Notes under the pieces: generated by a model
What the model was told of the DNA's origin: nothing
What the model saw: the letters and a program-made list of their open reading frames with translations, nothing else
The model's database searches: none
Shown: positions 1 to 9,197 of the stretch, in pieces
Layout: the number at the start of each line of letters is the position of its first letter
Position numbering within the stretch: position 1 is the first letter of the stretch
Assembly: GCA_027008705.1 (NCBI GenBank)
Contig: JALVEB010000197.1
Span: 1-60,673, forward strand
Reading direction: 5' to 3'
DNA length: 60,673 nucleotides
Source: Sedimenticola sp.
GTDB taxonomy: Bacteria; Pseudomonadota; Gammaproteobacteria; Chromatiales; Chromatiaceae
Program-made: the position numbers and the translations under genes

Positions 1-1851
1 CTCGGTGGGCATGTCACCCTCGATGCCGGCACCGGCTGCGTGCATACCGCGCCGGGGCACGGTCTCGACGATTATCTGGTCGGTCAGCGCTATGATCTGC
101 CGGTCGACAACCCGGTCGGCGGCGACGGTCGCTTCGTCGAGGGCACTCCGCTGTTCGCCGGCGAGCATGTGATGAACGCCAACGACAAAGTGATCGAGGT
201 GCTGAAGGCGCGCGGCGCCTTGCTGCGGGAAGCGCGTCTGACCCATAGCTACCCGCATTGCTGGCGGCACAAGACGCCGATCATCTTCCGTGCCACGCCG
301 CAATGGTTCATCTCGATGGAGCAGAACGGCCTGCGCCGCCGCGCGCTCGATGCGATCGGCGAGGTGCGCTGGATGCCGGAATGGGGGCGCGCGCGCATCG
401 AGGGCATGGTCGAGGGCCGCCCGGACTGGTGCATCTCGCGCCAGCGCACCTGGGGCGTGCCGATCCCGCTGTTCACGCGCAAGCGGGATGGCGCATTGCA
501 CCCGCGCACCAGCGAGCTGATCGAGGAGGTCGCGCGGCGCGTCGAGCGCGCCGGCATCCAGGCTTGGTTTTCTCTCGATGCCGCCGATCTGCTCGGCGAC
601 GAGGCCGACGACTATGAAAAAGTCGGCGACACGCTGGACGTGTGGTTCGATTCCGGCGTCACCCATTACACCGTGCTGCGTCAGCGCGAAGAGCTCGATT
701 TCCCGGCCGATCTTTACCTGGAAGGCTCGGACCAGCATCGTGGTTGGTTCCAGTCCTCGCTGCTGACCTCGGTCGGCATCAGCGACGCGCCGCCGTACCG
801 CGCGGTGCTGACCCATGGCTTCACGGTCGACGCCCAAGGGCGCAAGATGTCGAAATCGGTCGGTAATGTCGTCGCGCCGCAGGAAATCTTCCAATCGCTC
901 GGCGCCGACATCCTGCGCCTGTGGGTGGCGGGCACCGACTACCGCGGCGAGATGAGCGTCTCCGACGAGATCCTGAAGCGCACCGCCGACGCCTACCGCC
1001 GCATCCGCAATACCGCCCGTTACCTGCTCTCGAACCTGCACGGCTTCGATCCGGCCAGCGACCAGGTGGCGCTGGAACAGCTGATCCCGCTCGACCGCTG
1101 GGCGATCGCGCGCGCCGCGGCGTTGCAGCAAGAGATCACCGAGGCCTACCGTGATTACCAGTTCCACGTCATCGTGCATCGTCTGCACAATTTTTGCGTC
1201 GTCGACATGGGTGGCTTCTATCTCGACGTGATCAAGGATCGCCAGTACACCGCCAAGGCCGACGGTCTGCCGCGGCGCTCGGCGCAGACCGCGCTGTATC
1301 ATATCGCCGAGGCCTTCTGCCGTTGGCTGGCGCCGATCCTGAGCTTTACCGCCGACGAGATCTGGCAACAGCTGCCGGGCGAACGCGACGAGACCGTGTT
1401 CTGGGCCACCTGGTACGAAAATCTGGCCGGGCTCGACCCCGACAGCGCCTTCAACGACGCCTTCTGGGACGCATTGCTCGAGGTGCGCGTCGCGGTCGCC
1501 AAACAGATGGAGGCGGCGCGCGCCGAGGGCCGTATCGGCGCCTCGCTGGATGCCGAGGTCGATCTCTACTGCGACGGCGAGCTGTATCAGCGCCTCGCCG
1601 CGCTTGGCGACGAGCTGCGCTTCGTGATGATCACCTCCGAGGCGAGTGTGCACCCGTTGGCCGAGGCTCCGGAGGAGGCCGGTGAAAGCGGCATCGAAGG
1701 TTTGAAGCTGCGTATCCGCGCCAGCGCGCACCCCAAGTGCGTGCGTTGCTGGCATCACCGCGCGGACGTCGGCGCCAGCGACGAACACCCGGAGCTGTGC
1801 GCGCGTTGCGTCGAAAACCTCGGCCCCGGCGAAACGCGGAAGTTCGCCTGA
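1..1851 (+). CDS. ileS: Isoleucyl-tRNA synthetase, C-terminal two thirds (partial at window edge)
   Basis: This enzyme charges tRNA-Ile with isoleucine in the cytoplasm. The reading frame is open from base 1, so the ORF-track start at 40 is only an internal GTG, and about 616 residues are present against roughly 940 for the family. Visible are part of the editing domain ([12 protein letters not shown]), the class I KMSKS loop ([10 protein letters not shown]), the anticodon-binding region and a C-terminal zinc site made of two CxxC pairs (CVRCW and CARC). The N-terminal HIGH motif lies outside the window. The stop codon overlaps the lspA start by one base (TGATG), the usual ileS-lspA arrangement. 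Identification is secure. Confidence 0.98.
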   Translation, partial: LGGHVTLDAGTGCVHTAPGHGLDDYLVGQRYDLPVDNPVGGDGRFVEGTPLFAGEHVMNANDKVIEVLKARGALLREARLTHSYPHCWRHKTPIIFRATPQWFISMEQNGLRRRALDAIGEVRWMPEWGRARIEGMVEGRPDWCISRQRTWGVPIPLFTRKRDGALHPRTSELIEEVARRVERAGIQAWFSLDAADLLGDEADDYEKVGDTLDVWFDSGVTHYTVLRQREELDFPADLYLEGSDQHRGWFQSSLLTSVGISDAPPYRAVLTHGFTVDAQGRKMSKSVGNVVAPQEIFQSLGADILRLWVAGTDYRGEMSVSDEILKRTADAYRRIRNTARYLLSNLHGFDPASDQVALEQLIPLDRWAIARAAALQQEITEAYRDYQFHVIVHRLHNFCVVDMGGFYLDVIKDRQYTAKADGLPRRSAQTALYHIAEAFCRWLAPILSFTADEIWQQLPGERDETVFWATWYENLAGLDPDSAFNDAFWDALLEVRVAVAKQMEAARAEGRIGASLDAEVDLYCDGELYQRLAALGDELRFVMITSEASVHPLAEAPEEAGESGIEGLKLRIRASAHPKCVRCWHHRADVGASDEHPELCARCVENLGPGETRKFA

Positions 1852-2321
1852 TGGCGCGCTGGCTTGCGGTCGCCGCGCTGGTCGTGCTCCTCGACCAGCT
1901 CTCGAAATGGTGGATCACGCAGCATCTTCTGGTGTTCGAGGTGCGTCACCTGTTGCCGGTCTTCGATCTGACCCTGATCTACAACGAAGGGGCCGCATTC
2001 AGCCTGCTCAGCGAGGCTGGCGGTTGGCAGCGCTGGTTCTTCATCGCGCTGGCGCTGCTCATCCTGGGTGTGCTGTGGGTATGGCTGCGCCGGCTGCGCG
2101 CCGGGCCGGTCAGCGAGGCGCTCGGGATAGCGCTGGTGATGGGGGGGGCGCTCGGTAACCTGATCGATCGCATCCGTATCGGACATGTCATCGACTTCCT
2201 CGATTTCCACCTCGGAGGCTGGCACTGGCCGGCGTTCAATATCGCGGATGCCGCGATCAGCCTCGGAGTGGTGTTGCTGATCGTCGCCACTGTGCGCAGT
2301 GGCGGTCGCCGCGAGAGCTGA
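1851..2321 (+). CDS. lspA: Lipoprotein signal peptidase (signal peptidase II)
   Basis: LspA is the inner-membrane aspartyl protease that removes signal peptides from diacylated prolipoproteins. The start is the ATG overlapping the ileS stop, giving 156 residues, normal for the family; the longer ORF in the track is a forward extension into ileS. Conserved blocks are DQLSKWW near the N-terminus, NEGAAFSLLS, and the two catalytic Asp regions GNLIDR and FNIADAAI. Four hydrophobic segments are apparent. It is translationally coupled to ileS and followed one base later by the PHP gene. Confidence 0.97.
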   Translation: MARWLAVAALVVLLDQLSKWWITQHLLVFEVRHLLPVFDLTLIYNEGAAFSLLSEAGGWQRWFFIALALLILGVLWVWLRRLRAGPVSEALGIALVMGGALGNLIDRIRIGHVIDFLDFHLGGWHWPAFNIADAAISLGVVLLIVATVRSGGRRES

Positions 2322-2322
2322 G

Positions 2323-3042
2323 ATGATCGACCTGCACAGCCACATACTGCCGGGTGTGGACGATGGCGCGCATCAACTGGAAGACGCCTTGAGGATGCTG
2401 CGCGTCGCCGTCGACGATGGTGTGCGGGTCCAGATGCTGACTCCGCATATCCACATCGGCCGTTACCCGAACACCGCCGAGTCGCTGCGCGTGGCGTTCG
2501 AGGAATTCCAGCGCGAGGTCACCGCGGCCGGTATCGAGGTCGAGCTGCGTCTCGCCGCCGAGTTGCGCATCGGCCCGGAACTGGTGGGCCTCGCCAAGCA
2601 GGATGGTCTGCCGTTTCTCGGCGTCCTCGACGGGCGTCGCGTGATGCTGATGGAGTTTCCGCACAGCAGTATTCCGGCGGGTTCCGAGAACATGGTCGAG
2701 TGGCTGTTGCAGCGAGACATCCTGCCGATGATCGCCCACCCCGAGCGCAACCAAGCGTTGCAACGGCGCCCGGCCAAGCTCGAGCCCTTCGTGCGTGCCG
2801 GTTGCCTGTTGCAGGTCACCGCCGGCAGCCTGACCGGACACTTCGGTCCGCGCGCGCGCCAGTTGGCCGAGCGACTGCTGGCCGCCGGGCGGGTCGCGGT
2901 GCTCGCCACCGACGCCCACAACCTGGCCTATCGGCCACCGGATCTCTCCGCCGGCGTGGCCGCGGCGGCGCGCCTGATCGGCGACGAGGCCGCGCGGCGG
3001 ATGGTGTGGGACACCCCGCGCGCGCTGCTCGAAACGGCCTGA
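2323..3042 (+). CDS. PHP-domain protein of the CpsB/CapC tyrosine phosphatase type
   Basis: About 239 residues with the metal-binding motifs of the polymerase-histidinol-phosphatase fold: HSHILPGVDDG at the N-terminus, TPHIH, AHPERN and ATDAHN. Members related to CpsB and YwqE are manganese-dependent protein tyrosine phosphatases that act on bacterial tyrosine kinases controlling capsule or exopolysaccharide. No kinase or polysaccharide gene is nearby, so the substrate is unknown. The chosen start is the ATG one base after the lspA stop; the track start at 2299 lies inside lspA. It probably belongs to the ileS-lspA transcript. It converges on ampD with only a few bases between the two stop codons. 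Confidence 0.85.
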   Translation: MIDLHSHILPGVDDGAHQLEDALRMLRVAVDDGVRVQMLTPHIHIGRYPNTAESLRVAFEEFQREVTAAGIEVELRLAAELRIGPELVGLAKQDGLPFLGVLDGRRVMLMEFPHSSIPAGSENMVEWLLQRDILPMIAHPERNQALQRRPAKLEPFVRAGCLLQVTAGSLTGHFGPRARQLAERLLAAGRVAVLATDAHNLAYRPPDLSAGVAAAARLIGDEAARRMVWDTPRALLETA

Positions 3043-3045
3043 GGG

Positions 3046-3594
3046 CTACAGACAAGCGCGATACCGTATCCAATCGAAGGCCGGACCGGGGTCGGTCTTG
3101 CGCCCCGGCGCGATATCGCAGTGACCCACGATGCGCTCGCGGCGCAGATCGGGATAGTGACGCAGCAGGGTTCGGGTCACCGTCGCCAGCGCGGCGTACT
3201 GCGCCTCCTCGTAGGCCACATCGTCGCAGCCCTCAAGCTCGATCCCGATCGAGAAGTCATTGCAGCGCTCACGTCCCTCATAACAGGAGACCCCGGCATG
3301 CCAGGCGCGTCGTTCGAACGGCACGAACTGGGTCACTCGCCCGGTGCGATCGATCAACAGGTGAGCCGAGACGCGCAAGCGGTGGATTTCGGCAAAATAC
3401 GGGTGTGCGTTCGGATCGAGCTGGTTCAGGAACAAGTCCTCGATCCAGCGACCGCCGAACTCCCCCGGCGGCAAACTGATATTGTGGATCACCAACAGGT
3501 CGATGGGGGTGTCGGGCGGACGTTCGTCCTGGTTGGGCGAGGGCGCGGGGCTTGCGTGTTGCAGCCAACCCGCTATGATTGTCGGACAGGGCAT
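3046..3594 (-). CDS. ampD: 1,6-anhydro-N-acetylmuramyl-L-alanine amidase AmpD
   Basis: AmpD is a cytosolic zinc amidase that cleaves the peptide from anhydro-muropeptides during cell-wall recycling, which also limits beta-lactamase induction where AmpR exists. The 182-residue protein shows the amidase_2 fold with zinc ligands in VIHNIS and in GHCDIAPGRKTDPGP (His and Asp), plus IGIELEG in the core. Length matches the family. An ATG at the right edge with AAGGAAGG about 13 bases upstream is a reasonable start. No ampR or beta-lactamase gene is visible in the window. An AmgK-like kinase of the same recycling route lies about 22 kb away. Confidence 0.95.
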   Translation of the reverse strand: MPCPTIIAGWLQHASPAPSPNQDERPPDTPIDLLVIHNISLPPGEFGGRWIEDLFLNQLDPNAHPYFAEIHRLRVSAHLLIDRTGRVTQFVPFERRAWHAGVSCYEGRERCNDFSIGIELEGCDDVAYEEAQYAALATVTRTLLRHYPDLRRERIVGHCDIAPGRKTDPGPAFDWIRYRACL

Positions 3595-3708
3595 GATCGG
3601 AAATACCTTCCTTTTGCGGATCGTTTGTCAAGGGGTTTGATTCCCGGCATGCTTTGGGAGTGTGATCGGTGACACGCTCCGGTCACCTGAATTGTGTATT
3701 ATTGCAAA

Positions 3709-3786
3709 TATACTCGTCGCCGATGAATGTAACGACGCCCACGGGTGCGGTCGCAGTGACCGAAATTCATGGGCGGTGAGTATAAT
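3709..3786. repeat. Palindromic repeat family A, copy 1
   Basis: An imperfect inverted repeat of about 20 bases per arm: left arm TATACTCGTCGCCGATGAAT, right arm reading on the other strand TATACTCACCGCCCATGAAT. The core contains CGCCCACGGGTGCG. It lies between divergent ampD and the DUF1631 gene. Related copies occur at 6211, 11925 and 42253. The right end carries a TATAAT hexamer that could act as a -10 element for the downstream gene, but no good -35 is present. Confidence 0.75.
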
Positions 3787-3866
3787 CATGTATGACCTTG
3801 AATGCCGCTTGATCATTTGCTGTATGTCTCGTCAATTGGCGGTTGGTCGCAACGAGCAGGATAGAG

Positions 3867-6053
3867 ATGCCTCAGGACGATAAGATAGTCTCATTGAGCG
3901 GCGTGCGGAACTCGGCGATGAGTCCGCGCGGAAAAGCCATCATGGCGGATACGCGCAAGGTTGTGGCGGATACCTTGCCGGCATTGATCGAAGGCTTGTT
4001 CGAGCAGATGGACGACGCGATGTACCAGCTCGCCGAGAAATCCGGCGGCGACGCGCTCCAGACCTCGTATTTCCAGACCATGAGGGCCTTGCGCAAGGTC
4101 AGAGACGCGATTGCAACGCGCTACGTAAGCCAGGTTCTGCAAGGCTTCGACCGCTTCTGGTCGAACGGACCGGCACCGGCCGGTCCCGCGGGAGGCGGCA
4201 GTGGTTCCACGGAAGACGGGTTGGAGCTGGTCAACGAAGAACAGCTCGAAGAATCTTTGGCGATCAGCAATATCATTTCAAAGGCGGAGAACAGTTATCA
4301 CCGCGAGCTGTTCGCCTTGAATCATCGGTTTGGCCACTTGCGTGGGGACGAGGAACTCGCCTCCGTGGACAACCCCGTCGGACCCTCGGCGCTGAGTACC
4401 GCCTTTCAGCAGGCGATTTCGGTGCTGGATGCCGAGACCCCGATGAAACTGGTCATCTACAAGCTGTTCGATCGGCATGTCATCGCCTACATCGGGGCGA
4501 TGTATGATGAGTTGAACGACGTGCTGCGCGATGCCGGCGTACTGCCGAAACTCAACCCCCGCATCAAACGCAACCCGGTGGCCCCGGCGGTCGCCAAGAA
4601 ACGGGGGGATGCCCCGGCCGATGAGGAAGGTCGCGGTGATGAGGTCGACTCGGCCCAGGTGCGTTTATACAACACCCTGACCGAGCTGTTGGCCGCGCAG
4701 CGGTCCTCCTCGCCGGACTTGCCTCCGGGCGTGCCGGTGCGTCATGTCGAGCAGCGCGAGCTGCTGTCCGCGCTGAACGCCGTACAGCAGAGTGTCGCCG
4801 ACGGAAAGCTGTTGCGTTCACCGGAGGAGGTCAAGGCCCGGCTCGGCGAGCAACTCGGGTTGGATGCGCGGGTTGTCGGAGAGCATTCGCTCGGTCGCGC
4901 CGAGGCCGATACGCTCGACGTGATCTCGATGCTGTTCGACTTCCTGGTCGAGGATCGCAATCTGCCCGATGCGATGAAGGTGCTGCTCGGCCGCCTGCAG
5001 ATCCCGATGTTGAAGGCGGCGATCCTCGATCGCAGTTTCTTCAGCAAGCGTCACCACCCGGCACGGCTGCTGCTGAACGAACTGGCCCAGGCCGCGGTCG
5101 GCTGGAACGAGAGCGACGAGCGCGGCCCTGAAAGCCTGTATGGGCGCATCGAAGCGGCGGTAACGCGGATCACCGATGAATTCGATACCGACATCAAGCT
5201 GTTTGCGGAAGTGCGCAAGGAGTTTCAATCGTTCTATCAGCGCGAGCAGCGTGGCGCCGAACTGGTCGAGAAGCGGGTATGTCAGGCCAGCGAAGGCAAG
5301 GAGCAACTGGCCCAGGCGCGCAAGGTCGTCAACGCCTTGCTGCGGGAGAAACTGATGCGTCGTGACGGCGTGCCGGTGGTGGTGCGCAACATGCTGCGGG
5401 ATGCCTGGAAGGACGCGATGGTGCTGGCCTACCTGAAGAACGGTCCGGAAAGCGAAAAATGGCACCGGATGGTCGAATTGGTAGACCAATTGCTGTGGAG
5501 CGTGGAACCCCGTCATGTGCCGGAAGAACGTAGAAAACTGCTCGATACCATCCCCAGCCTGTTGAAGGGTCTGCGTGAAGGGCTCAACGAGATCTCGTTC
5601 GATCAACACAAGATCACCCGCATGTTCAAGTCGCTGCAAGAGTGCCATGTCGCCTGCCTGAAGGCACAGCCGATCGAGGTCTTGCCGACGGAACAGGTGG
5701 AGTCCGACTTGGTCGAGGCCGATACCCTGCTGCCGGAAGAAACCATCGAGATCACCGATGAGCATGCCAAGCAGCAAGCGGAGTCGTTGCAAGTGGGCGC
5801 CTGGGTGGAATTCACGTCAAAGGATGGAAAGACTCAGCGCCTGAAGCTTTCATGGAAGAGTCGCGTCAGTAATAACTGCCTGTTCGTCAATCGCAAGGGG
5901 ATCAAGTCGCTGGAGCTGAACCTGCCCGAATTGGCGCAGGCCTTTGCCGAAGACCGTATCAAGGTGCTCGAGGATGCTGGAAAGCTGCTTACCGATCGCG
6001 CGATGAATGCGATGGTGAGTTCGTTGAAAAAGAAAAAAGGGACAGATTCCTAG
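3867..6053 (+). CDS. DUF1631 family protein
   Basis: A 728-residue soluble, acidic, mostly helical protein without signal peptide or membrane segment. It resembles the DUF1631 family of Proteobacteria, sometimes mislabelled thymidine phosphorylase. The C-terminal segment (VGAWVEFTSKDGKTQRLKL followed by WKSRVSNNCLFVNRKG) is beta-rich and looks like the PilZ-related tail of this family; an RxxxR c-di-GMP signature is not obvious. The biochemical role is unknown. I chose the ATG at 3867, preceded by AGGA, rather than the TTG eight codons upstream. The TAG stop is made by the first bases of a family B palindromic element, and family A elements flank the gene on both sides. Confidence 0.8.
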   Translation: MPQDDKIVSLSGVRNSAMSPRGKAIMADTRKVVADTLPALIEGLFEQMDDAMYQLAEKSGGDALQTSYFQTMRALRKVRDAIATRYVSQVLQGFDRFWSNGPAPAGPAGGGSGSTEDGLELVNEEQLEESLAISNIISKAENSYHRELFALNHRFGHLRGDEELASVDNPVGPSALSTAFQQAISVLDAETPMKLVIYKLFDRHVIAYIGAMYDELNDVLRDAGVLPKLNPRIKRNPVAPAVAKKRGDAPADEEGRGDEVDSAQVRLYNTLTELLAAQRSSSPDLPPGVPVRHVEQRELLSALNAVQQSVADGKLLRSPEEVKARLGEQLGLDARVVGEHSLGRAEADTLDVISMLFDFLVEDRNLPDAMKVLLGRLQIPMLKAAILDRSFFSKRHHPARLLLNELAQAAVGWNESDERGPESLYGRIEAAVTRITDEFDTDIKLFAEVRKEFQSFYQREQRGAELVEKRVCQASEGKEQLAQARKVVNALLREKLMRRDGVPVVVRNMLRDAWKDAMVLAYLKNGPESEKWHRMVELVDQLLWSVEPRHVPEERRKLLDTIPSLLKGLREGLNEISFDQHKITRMFKSLQECHVACLKAQPIEVLPTEQVESDLVEADTLLPEETIEITDEHAKQQAESLQVGAWVEFTSKDGKTQRLKLSWKSRVSNNCLFVNRKGIKSLELNLPELAQAFAEDRIKVLEDAGKLLTDRAMNAMVSSLKKKKGTDS

Positions 6054-6100
6054 CCCGCATTTCTCACCAGCGTTCGTGGCGAGACGGATCAAATGCGGGC
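6051..6100. repeat. Palindromic repeat family B, short deleted copy
   Basis: Starts TAGCCCGCATTTCTCACCAG and ends AAATGCGGGC, so terminal inverted repeats of about ten bases remain around a shortened centre. It shares CACCAGCGTTCGTGGCGAGA with the copies at 13128 and 57044 but lacks their right half. Its first three bases are the stop codon of the DUF1631 gene. Confidence 0.8.
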
Positions 6101-6153
6101 CGGCCCTGCCCACGCGAGCGCTGCCGGCTCTTTGCGGCGCCCCCATGCTTGAT

Positions 6154-6182
6154 CTGACGCATTTCAGAGGTGATCTGAGTAG
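6154..6182. repeat. 29-base direct repeat with internal hairpin, copy 1
   Basis: Reads CTGACGCATTTCAGAGGTGA followed by TCTGAGTAG. It contains a perfect TCAGA-N5-TCTGA inverted repeat. A second copy at 6321 differs at matched positions so that pairing is kept. Function unknown. Confidence 0.6.
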
Positions 6183-6210
6183 TTCCCCCTTCATTTGATC
6201 TACTCGCTGA

Positions 6211-6292
6211 GTATACTCGTCGCTCATGAATTTTCGGATTTTCGAGGCCGTTCCCCGCGCTCGTGGGCCAGGCGCGGAAGCGAGTCACAGAA
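6211..6292. repeat. Palindromic repeat family A, copy 2
   Basis: Begins GTATACTCGTCGCTCATGAA and runs through TTCGAGGCCGTTCC to CGCGGAAGCGAGTCACAG. It is nearly identical over about 80 bases to the copy at 42253. The inner hairpin CCGCGC...GCGCGG is kept, while the right outer arm is poorly matched. It sits between the DUF1631 gene and the FKBP gene. Confidence 0.75.
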
Positions 6293-6320
6293 GGGTAAAT
6301 GATTATTTTTGAACGCGGAG

Positions 6321-6349
6321 CTGACGCATTTCAGCGGTTAGCTGAGTAA
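6321..6349. repeat. 29-base direct repeat with internal hairpin, copy 2
   Basis: Reads CTGACGCATTTCAGCGGTTA then GCTGAGTAA, with a perfect TCAGC-N5-GCTGA inverted repeat. It lies about 18 bases upstream of the preferred start of the FKBP gene, so it could be part of its leader or an operator. Confidence 0.6.
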
Positions 6350-6366
6350 TGGCAACGGAGCAAACG

Positions 6367-6711
6367 ATGACGGCCAGAATGACCGACAGCGGTTTGAAGA
6401 TCGAAGAGATGCACATCGGTGATGGCGCCGAGGCCAAGGCGGGCGATCAGGTTTCCGTGCATTATACCGGCTGGTTGAGTGATGGAACCCAGTTTGACTC
6501 CAGTGTTGATCGGGGGCGGCCGTTTTCGTTTCCCCTGGCTGGCGGCCGGGTGATCCGTGGTTGGGACGAAGGCGTGCAAGGCATGAAAGTAGGGGGGCGA
6601 CGCAAGTTGACGATACCGCCGCAGCTGGCCTATGGCGCCACGGGCGCCGGCGGCGTGATACCGCCGAACGCGACCCTGGTGTTCGAGATCGAACTGCTGG
6701 AGATCCTTTGA
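6367..6711 (+). CDS. FKBP-type peptidyl-prolyl cis-trans isomerase (single domain, cytosolic)
   Basis: A 114-residue protein consisting of one FKBP domain: [18 protein letters not shown], then [15 protein letters not shown] and the C-terminal [13 protein letters not shown]. Active-site residues typical of FKBP12-like proteins (Tyr, Asp, Trp of RGWDEG, Ile and Tyr of LAYG) are present. It catalyses Xaa-Pro isomerisation. No signal peptide is seen. The ATG at 6367 has GGAG six bases upstream, making it a better start than the ATG at 6349 used by the track. The stop overlaps the nadC start, so the two are probably coupled. Confidence 0.93.
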   Translation: MTARMTDSGLKIEEMHIGDGAEAKAGDQVSVHYTGWLSDGTQFDSSVDRGRPFSFPLAGGRVIRGWDEGVQGMKVGGRRKLTIPPQLAYGATGAGGVIPPNATLVFEIELLEIL

Positions 6712-7553
6712 AACGCGAGCTCCTGATCGACGATGTGGCATTGCTCGAGCAGGTCCGTGGCGCGTTGGCGGAGGATCTGGGGGCGGGCGATCTGACCGCC
6801 GCGCTGATCCCCGCCGATGCGGTTTCGGTGGTCGATGTCCGGTGTCGTGAGTCTGCGGTGATCTGTGGGCGCGACTGGTTCGATCGGGTGTTTTCCTGTC
6901 TCGACCCTTCGATCCGTATCGATTGGTATGTCGCTGACGGCGAACGGGCCGATGCCGGCCGTTCTGTTGCCGAACTGCGGGGCGCGACGCGCGCGCTGCT
7001 GAGCGGAGAACGCACGGCGTTGAATTTTTTGCAGACGCTCAGTGGCACGGCCACCCGCGCACGGCGTTACGCCGATCTCGTGGCCGATCTGCCGGTGCGT
7101 CTGCTCGATACGCGCAAGACCGTGCCGGGTCTCCGGTTGGCGCAGAAATACGCCGTGCGTTGCGGCGGCTGCGACAATCACCGGATCGGCCTCTACGACG
7201 CCATTCTCATCAAGGAGAATCACATCATGGCGGCCGGTTCGATCGCGGCCGCGGTGGAGACCGCGCGCCGCCTTTCTCCGGGCGTGCCGATCGAGGTCGA
7301 GGTCGAAAACCTTGCGGAACTCGAACAGGCCCTGGTGGTCGAAACGCCGAGGATTCTGCTCGACAACTTCACCACGGAGCAGCTGCGCGAAGCCGTGCGG
7401 CGCACAGCGGGGAGGGCGAAGCTCGAGGCCTCGGGTGGCATGACGGAATCACGCTTGCGCGAGGTGGCCGAAACCGGTGTCGATTTCATCTCGATCGGCG
7501 CGTTGACGAAGGACCTGCGTGCCATCGATCTGTCGATGCGATTTCGAAGCTGA
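6708..7553 (+). CDS. nadC: Nicotinate-nucleotide pyrophosphorylase (quinolinate phosphoribosyltransferase)
   Basis: NadC converts quinolinate and PRPP to nicotinate mononucleotide in de novo NAD synthesis. Visible motifs are [64 protein letters not shown] and the phosphate-binding EASGGMTE plus [11 protein letters not shown] infer a TTG start at 6708, overlapping the FKBP stop, because GGAG lies six bases upstream and the resulting 281-residue protein has the usual N-terminus. The track ORF extends further upstream in error. No other nad gene is present in the window. Confidence 0.95.
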   Translation: MKRELLIDDVALLEQVRGALAEDLGAGDLTAALIPADAVSVVDVRCRESAVICGRDWFDRVFSCLDPSIRIDWYVADGERADAGRSVAELRGATRALLSGERTALNFLQTLSGTATRARRYADLVADLPVRLLDTRKTVPGLRLAQKYAVRCGGCDNHRIGLYDAILIKENHIMAAGSIAAAVETARRLSPGVPIEVEVENLAELEQALVVETPRILLDNFTTEQLREAVRRTAGRAKLEASGGMTESRLREVAETGVDFISIGALTKDLRAIDLSMRFRS

Positions 7554-7698
7554 GTCGAATCCAGGGCGATTGCGCCGTCCGCCAGACGAGCGGTTTTCTC
7601 ATCGGACGCCAGGCGCGGGGTCTTTGCGCCTCGCGCGACGGCTGCTTTCCCGGAGGATCGCTCCGGATCCATTCATAACCAGATCAAGAGGTAATTTC

Positions 7699-8376
7699 AT
7701 GCGTTTTGTTCCCATATCTTTGTTCGGGCTGTCCTTGCTGGCGGCTTCGTGGGCGTTCGCGGATGGGCTGGACTCCCCCGAATCGCAGTATGCCTACACC
7801 ATCGGTCAGCGTATCGGTCAGTTACTGAAAGGTCAGGTGACCGGTGAGCTGGACGCCGATGCCTTTGCCGCCGGCGTCAAGGATTACCTGAACGGCTCGC
7901 CGCCGCGGCTGAGCAAGGCGCAGATGAAAAAGGCCTTGCAGGAGGCGCGTGCGCGCGCCGCCGCGTTGCGCGAGAAGAAAGCCGCCGAGGCGTTGGAGAA
8001 GGGGAAGCGATTCCGGGAGCAAAACGCCAAGAAGGCGGGCGTCAAAACCTTGGCCGATGGCTTGCAATACGAGGTCCTGAAGGAGGGTGACGGCGAGAGT
8101 CCGAAGGCCTCCGACCGTGTCCAGGTACACTATCGGGGCACCTTGATCGATGGAAAGGAGTTCGACAGCTCCTACAAGCGGGGCAAGCCGGCCGAGTTCT
8201 CGTTGAAAGGCGTCGTCCCGGGCTTCCGCGAGGCGATCACGCGGATGAAGCCGGGCGCCAAGTGGCGCGTAGTGATGCCGCCGGAGCTGGCCTACGGAAA
8301 GCGTGGCGCCGGCGCCGATATCGGTCCGAACGAAACCCTGGTCTTCGAGATCGAATTGCTCAAGGTCTTGAAGTAA
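7699..8376 (+). CDS. Secreted FKBP-type peptidyl-prolyl isomerase (FkpA/FklB-like)
   Basis: The 225-residue protein has an N-terminal signal peptide (MRFVPISLFGLSLLAASWAF, predicted cut after AFA), a helical N-terminal dimerisation region (about residues 25-110, including the charged ARARAAALREKKAAEALEKG stretch) and a C-terminal FKBP domain from about 120 with VQVHYRGTLIDGKEFDSSY and the C-terminal [13 protein letters not shown]. This architecture is that of periplasmic chaperone-isomerases such as FkpA or Mip. The ATG at 7699 has AAGAGG upstream; the longer track ORF is not needed. It likely assists folding of envelope proteins. Confidence 0.92.
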   Translation: MRFVPISLFGLSLLAASWAFADGLDSPESQYAYTIGQRIGQLLKGQVTGELDADAFAAGVKDYLNGSPPRLSKAQMKKALQEARARAAALREKKAAEALEKGKRFREQNAKKAGVKTLADGLQYEVLKEGDGESPKASDRVQVHYRGTLIDGKEFDSSYKRGKPAEFSLKGVVPGFREAITRMKPGAKWRVVMPPELAYGKRGAGADIGPNETLVFEIELLKVLK

Positions 8377-8388
8377 GCTCCGCGGTTT

Positions 8389-8411
8389 GCGCCGGGCGTC
8401 GTGCCCGGCGC
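8389..8411. terminator. GC-rich hairpin between convergent genes
   Basis: GCGCCGGGC and GCCCGGCGC pair perfectly over nine bases around a five-base loop, just after the secreted FKBP stop and just before the end of the leftward metalloprotease-like gene. There is no T-run on either strand, so intrinsic termination is uncertain. Confidence 0.45.
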
Positions 8412-8413
8412 GT

Positions 8414-9196
8414 TCAGTCTTCCCTCAGCCAGCCGATCTCGCGGGCAGTGGTGGCGTTGACCACGACCTGCCCCAGGTGTTTGGGCATCTCCGAGCGATC
8501 CGGCCCCAGCGCGATCCGTCCGGCCATGATCTCGGCGCGACGCTGTGGATACAACGGCTTGCGCTCCGGCTCGGCATAGCCTTCCGGGTAGATCGGATTG
8601 CCCTTTTCGTCGTAGCGGTCCCGGGCGCCCACGGTGTGCATGATTTCGTGCGTGATGACGATGTTGTTCTGCGCGCTCTGACGCTTCGTCGCAAACGCGT
8701 TGACGACCCCGAGCAGCCCCTTTTGCAGCCCGAGAGAATGCGCCAGCGCAACCCCCTTGCGGCCCTGTTGGTACAGCACGAAAACCCGTATCCGGCGCGT
8801 GTTGGAGCGATTGTCCGGGGTGTATTTCCAGGCCCAGTAACGGATCCGCAGGCTCCATAGCAGGCGGGCGGGGAGGCTGGCGCCGGGATGCGGCGGCAAC
8901 GGGACATCCAGTACCGGACCCAGGGTAACGCGGAGTGGATCCGGCTCGACCACTCCCCAGCGATGAGCCTCGCGTCGGACGAATCTGGCAATCGGCTGGA
9001 AGGTTCGCGTCGAAAGCGAACGGATATAGGCGGCGGTGCGCGGGTCGCCGTCGGCATCGATCGGATAGATCACTACCGGCAGCGGGTCGCTCCAGCTGGT
9101 TGTCAACAGGCGCTGGCTGAGGGTGTAATCGATGGCCCAGACCAGCAGCCCGATCAGCAGGCCGATGCGCAGCAGGCGGAACGGGGTGATTTTCAT
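8414..9196 (-). CDS. Membrane-anchored putative zinc metalloprotease (HExxHxxGxxD motif)
   Basis: A 260-residue protein with one N-terminal membrane segment (about residues 9-22) and a periplasmic body. Residues 183-193 read HEIMHTVGARD, an exact HExxHxxGxxD zinc-binding signature of the metzincin type, and EIMAG about 30 residues later could be a Met-turn. I do not recognise a named family, and proteolysis is inferred only from the motif. The start codon lies one base downstream of the stop of the NTF2-like gene, so the two are almost certainly co-transcribed. Confidence 0.6.
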   Translation of the reverse strand: MKITPFRLLRIGLLIGLLVWAIDYTLSQRLLTTSWSDPLPVVIYPIDADGDPRTAAYIRSLSTRTFQPIARFVRREAHRWGVVEPDPLRVTLGPVLDVPLPPHPGASLPARLLWSLRIRYWAWKYTPDNRSNTRRIRVFVLYQQGRKGVALAHSLGLQKGLLGVVNAFATKRQSAQNNIVITHEIMHTVGARDRYDEKGNPIYPEGYAEPERKPLYPQRRAEIMAGRIALGPDRSEMPKHLGQVVVNATTAREIGWLRED

Positions 9197-9197
9197 G

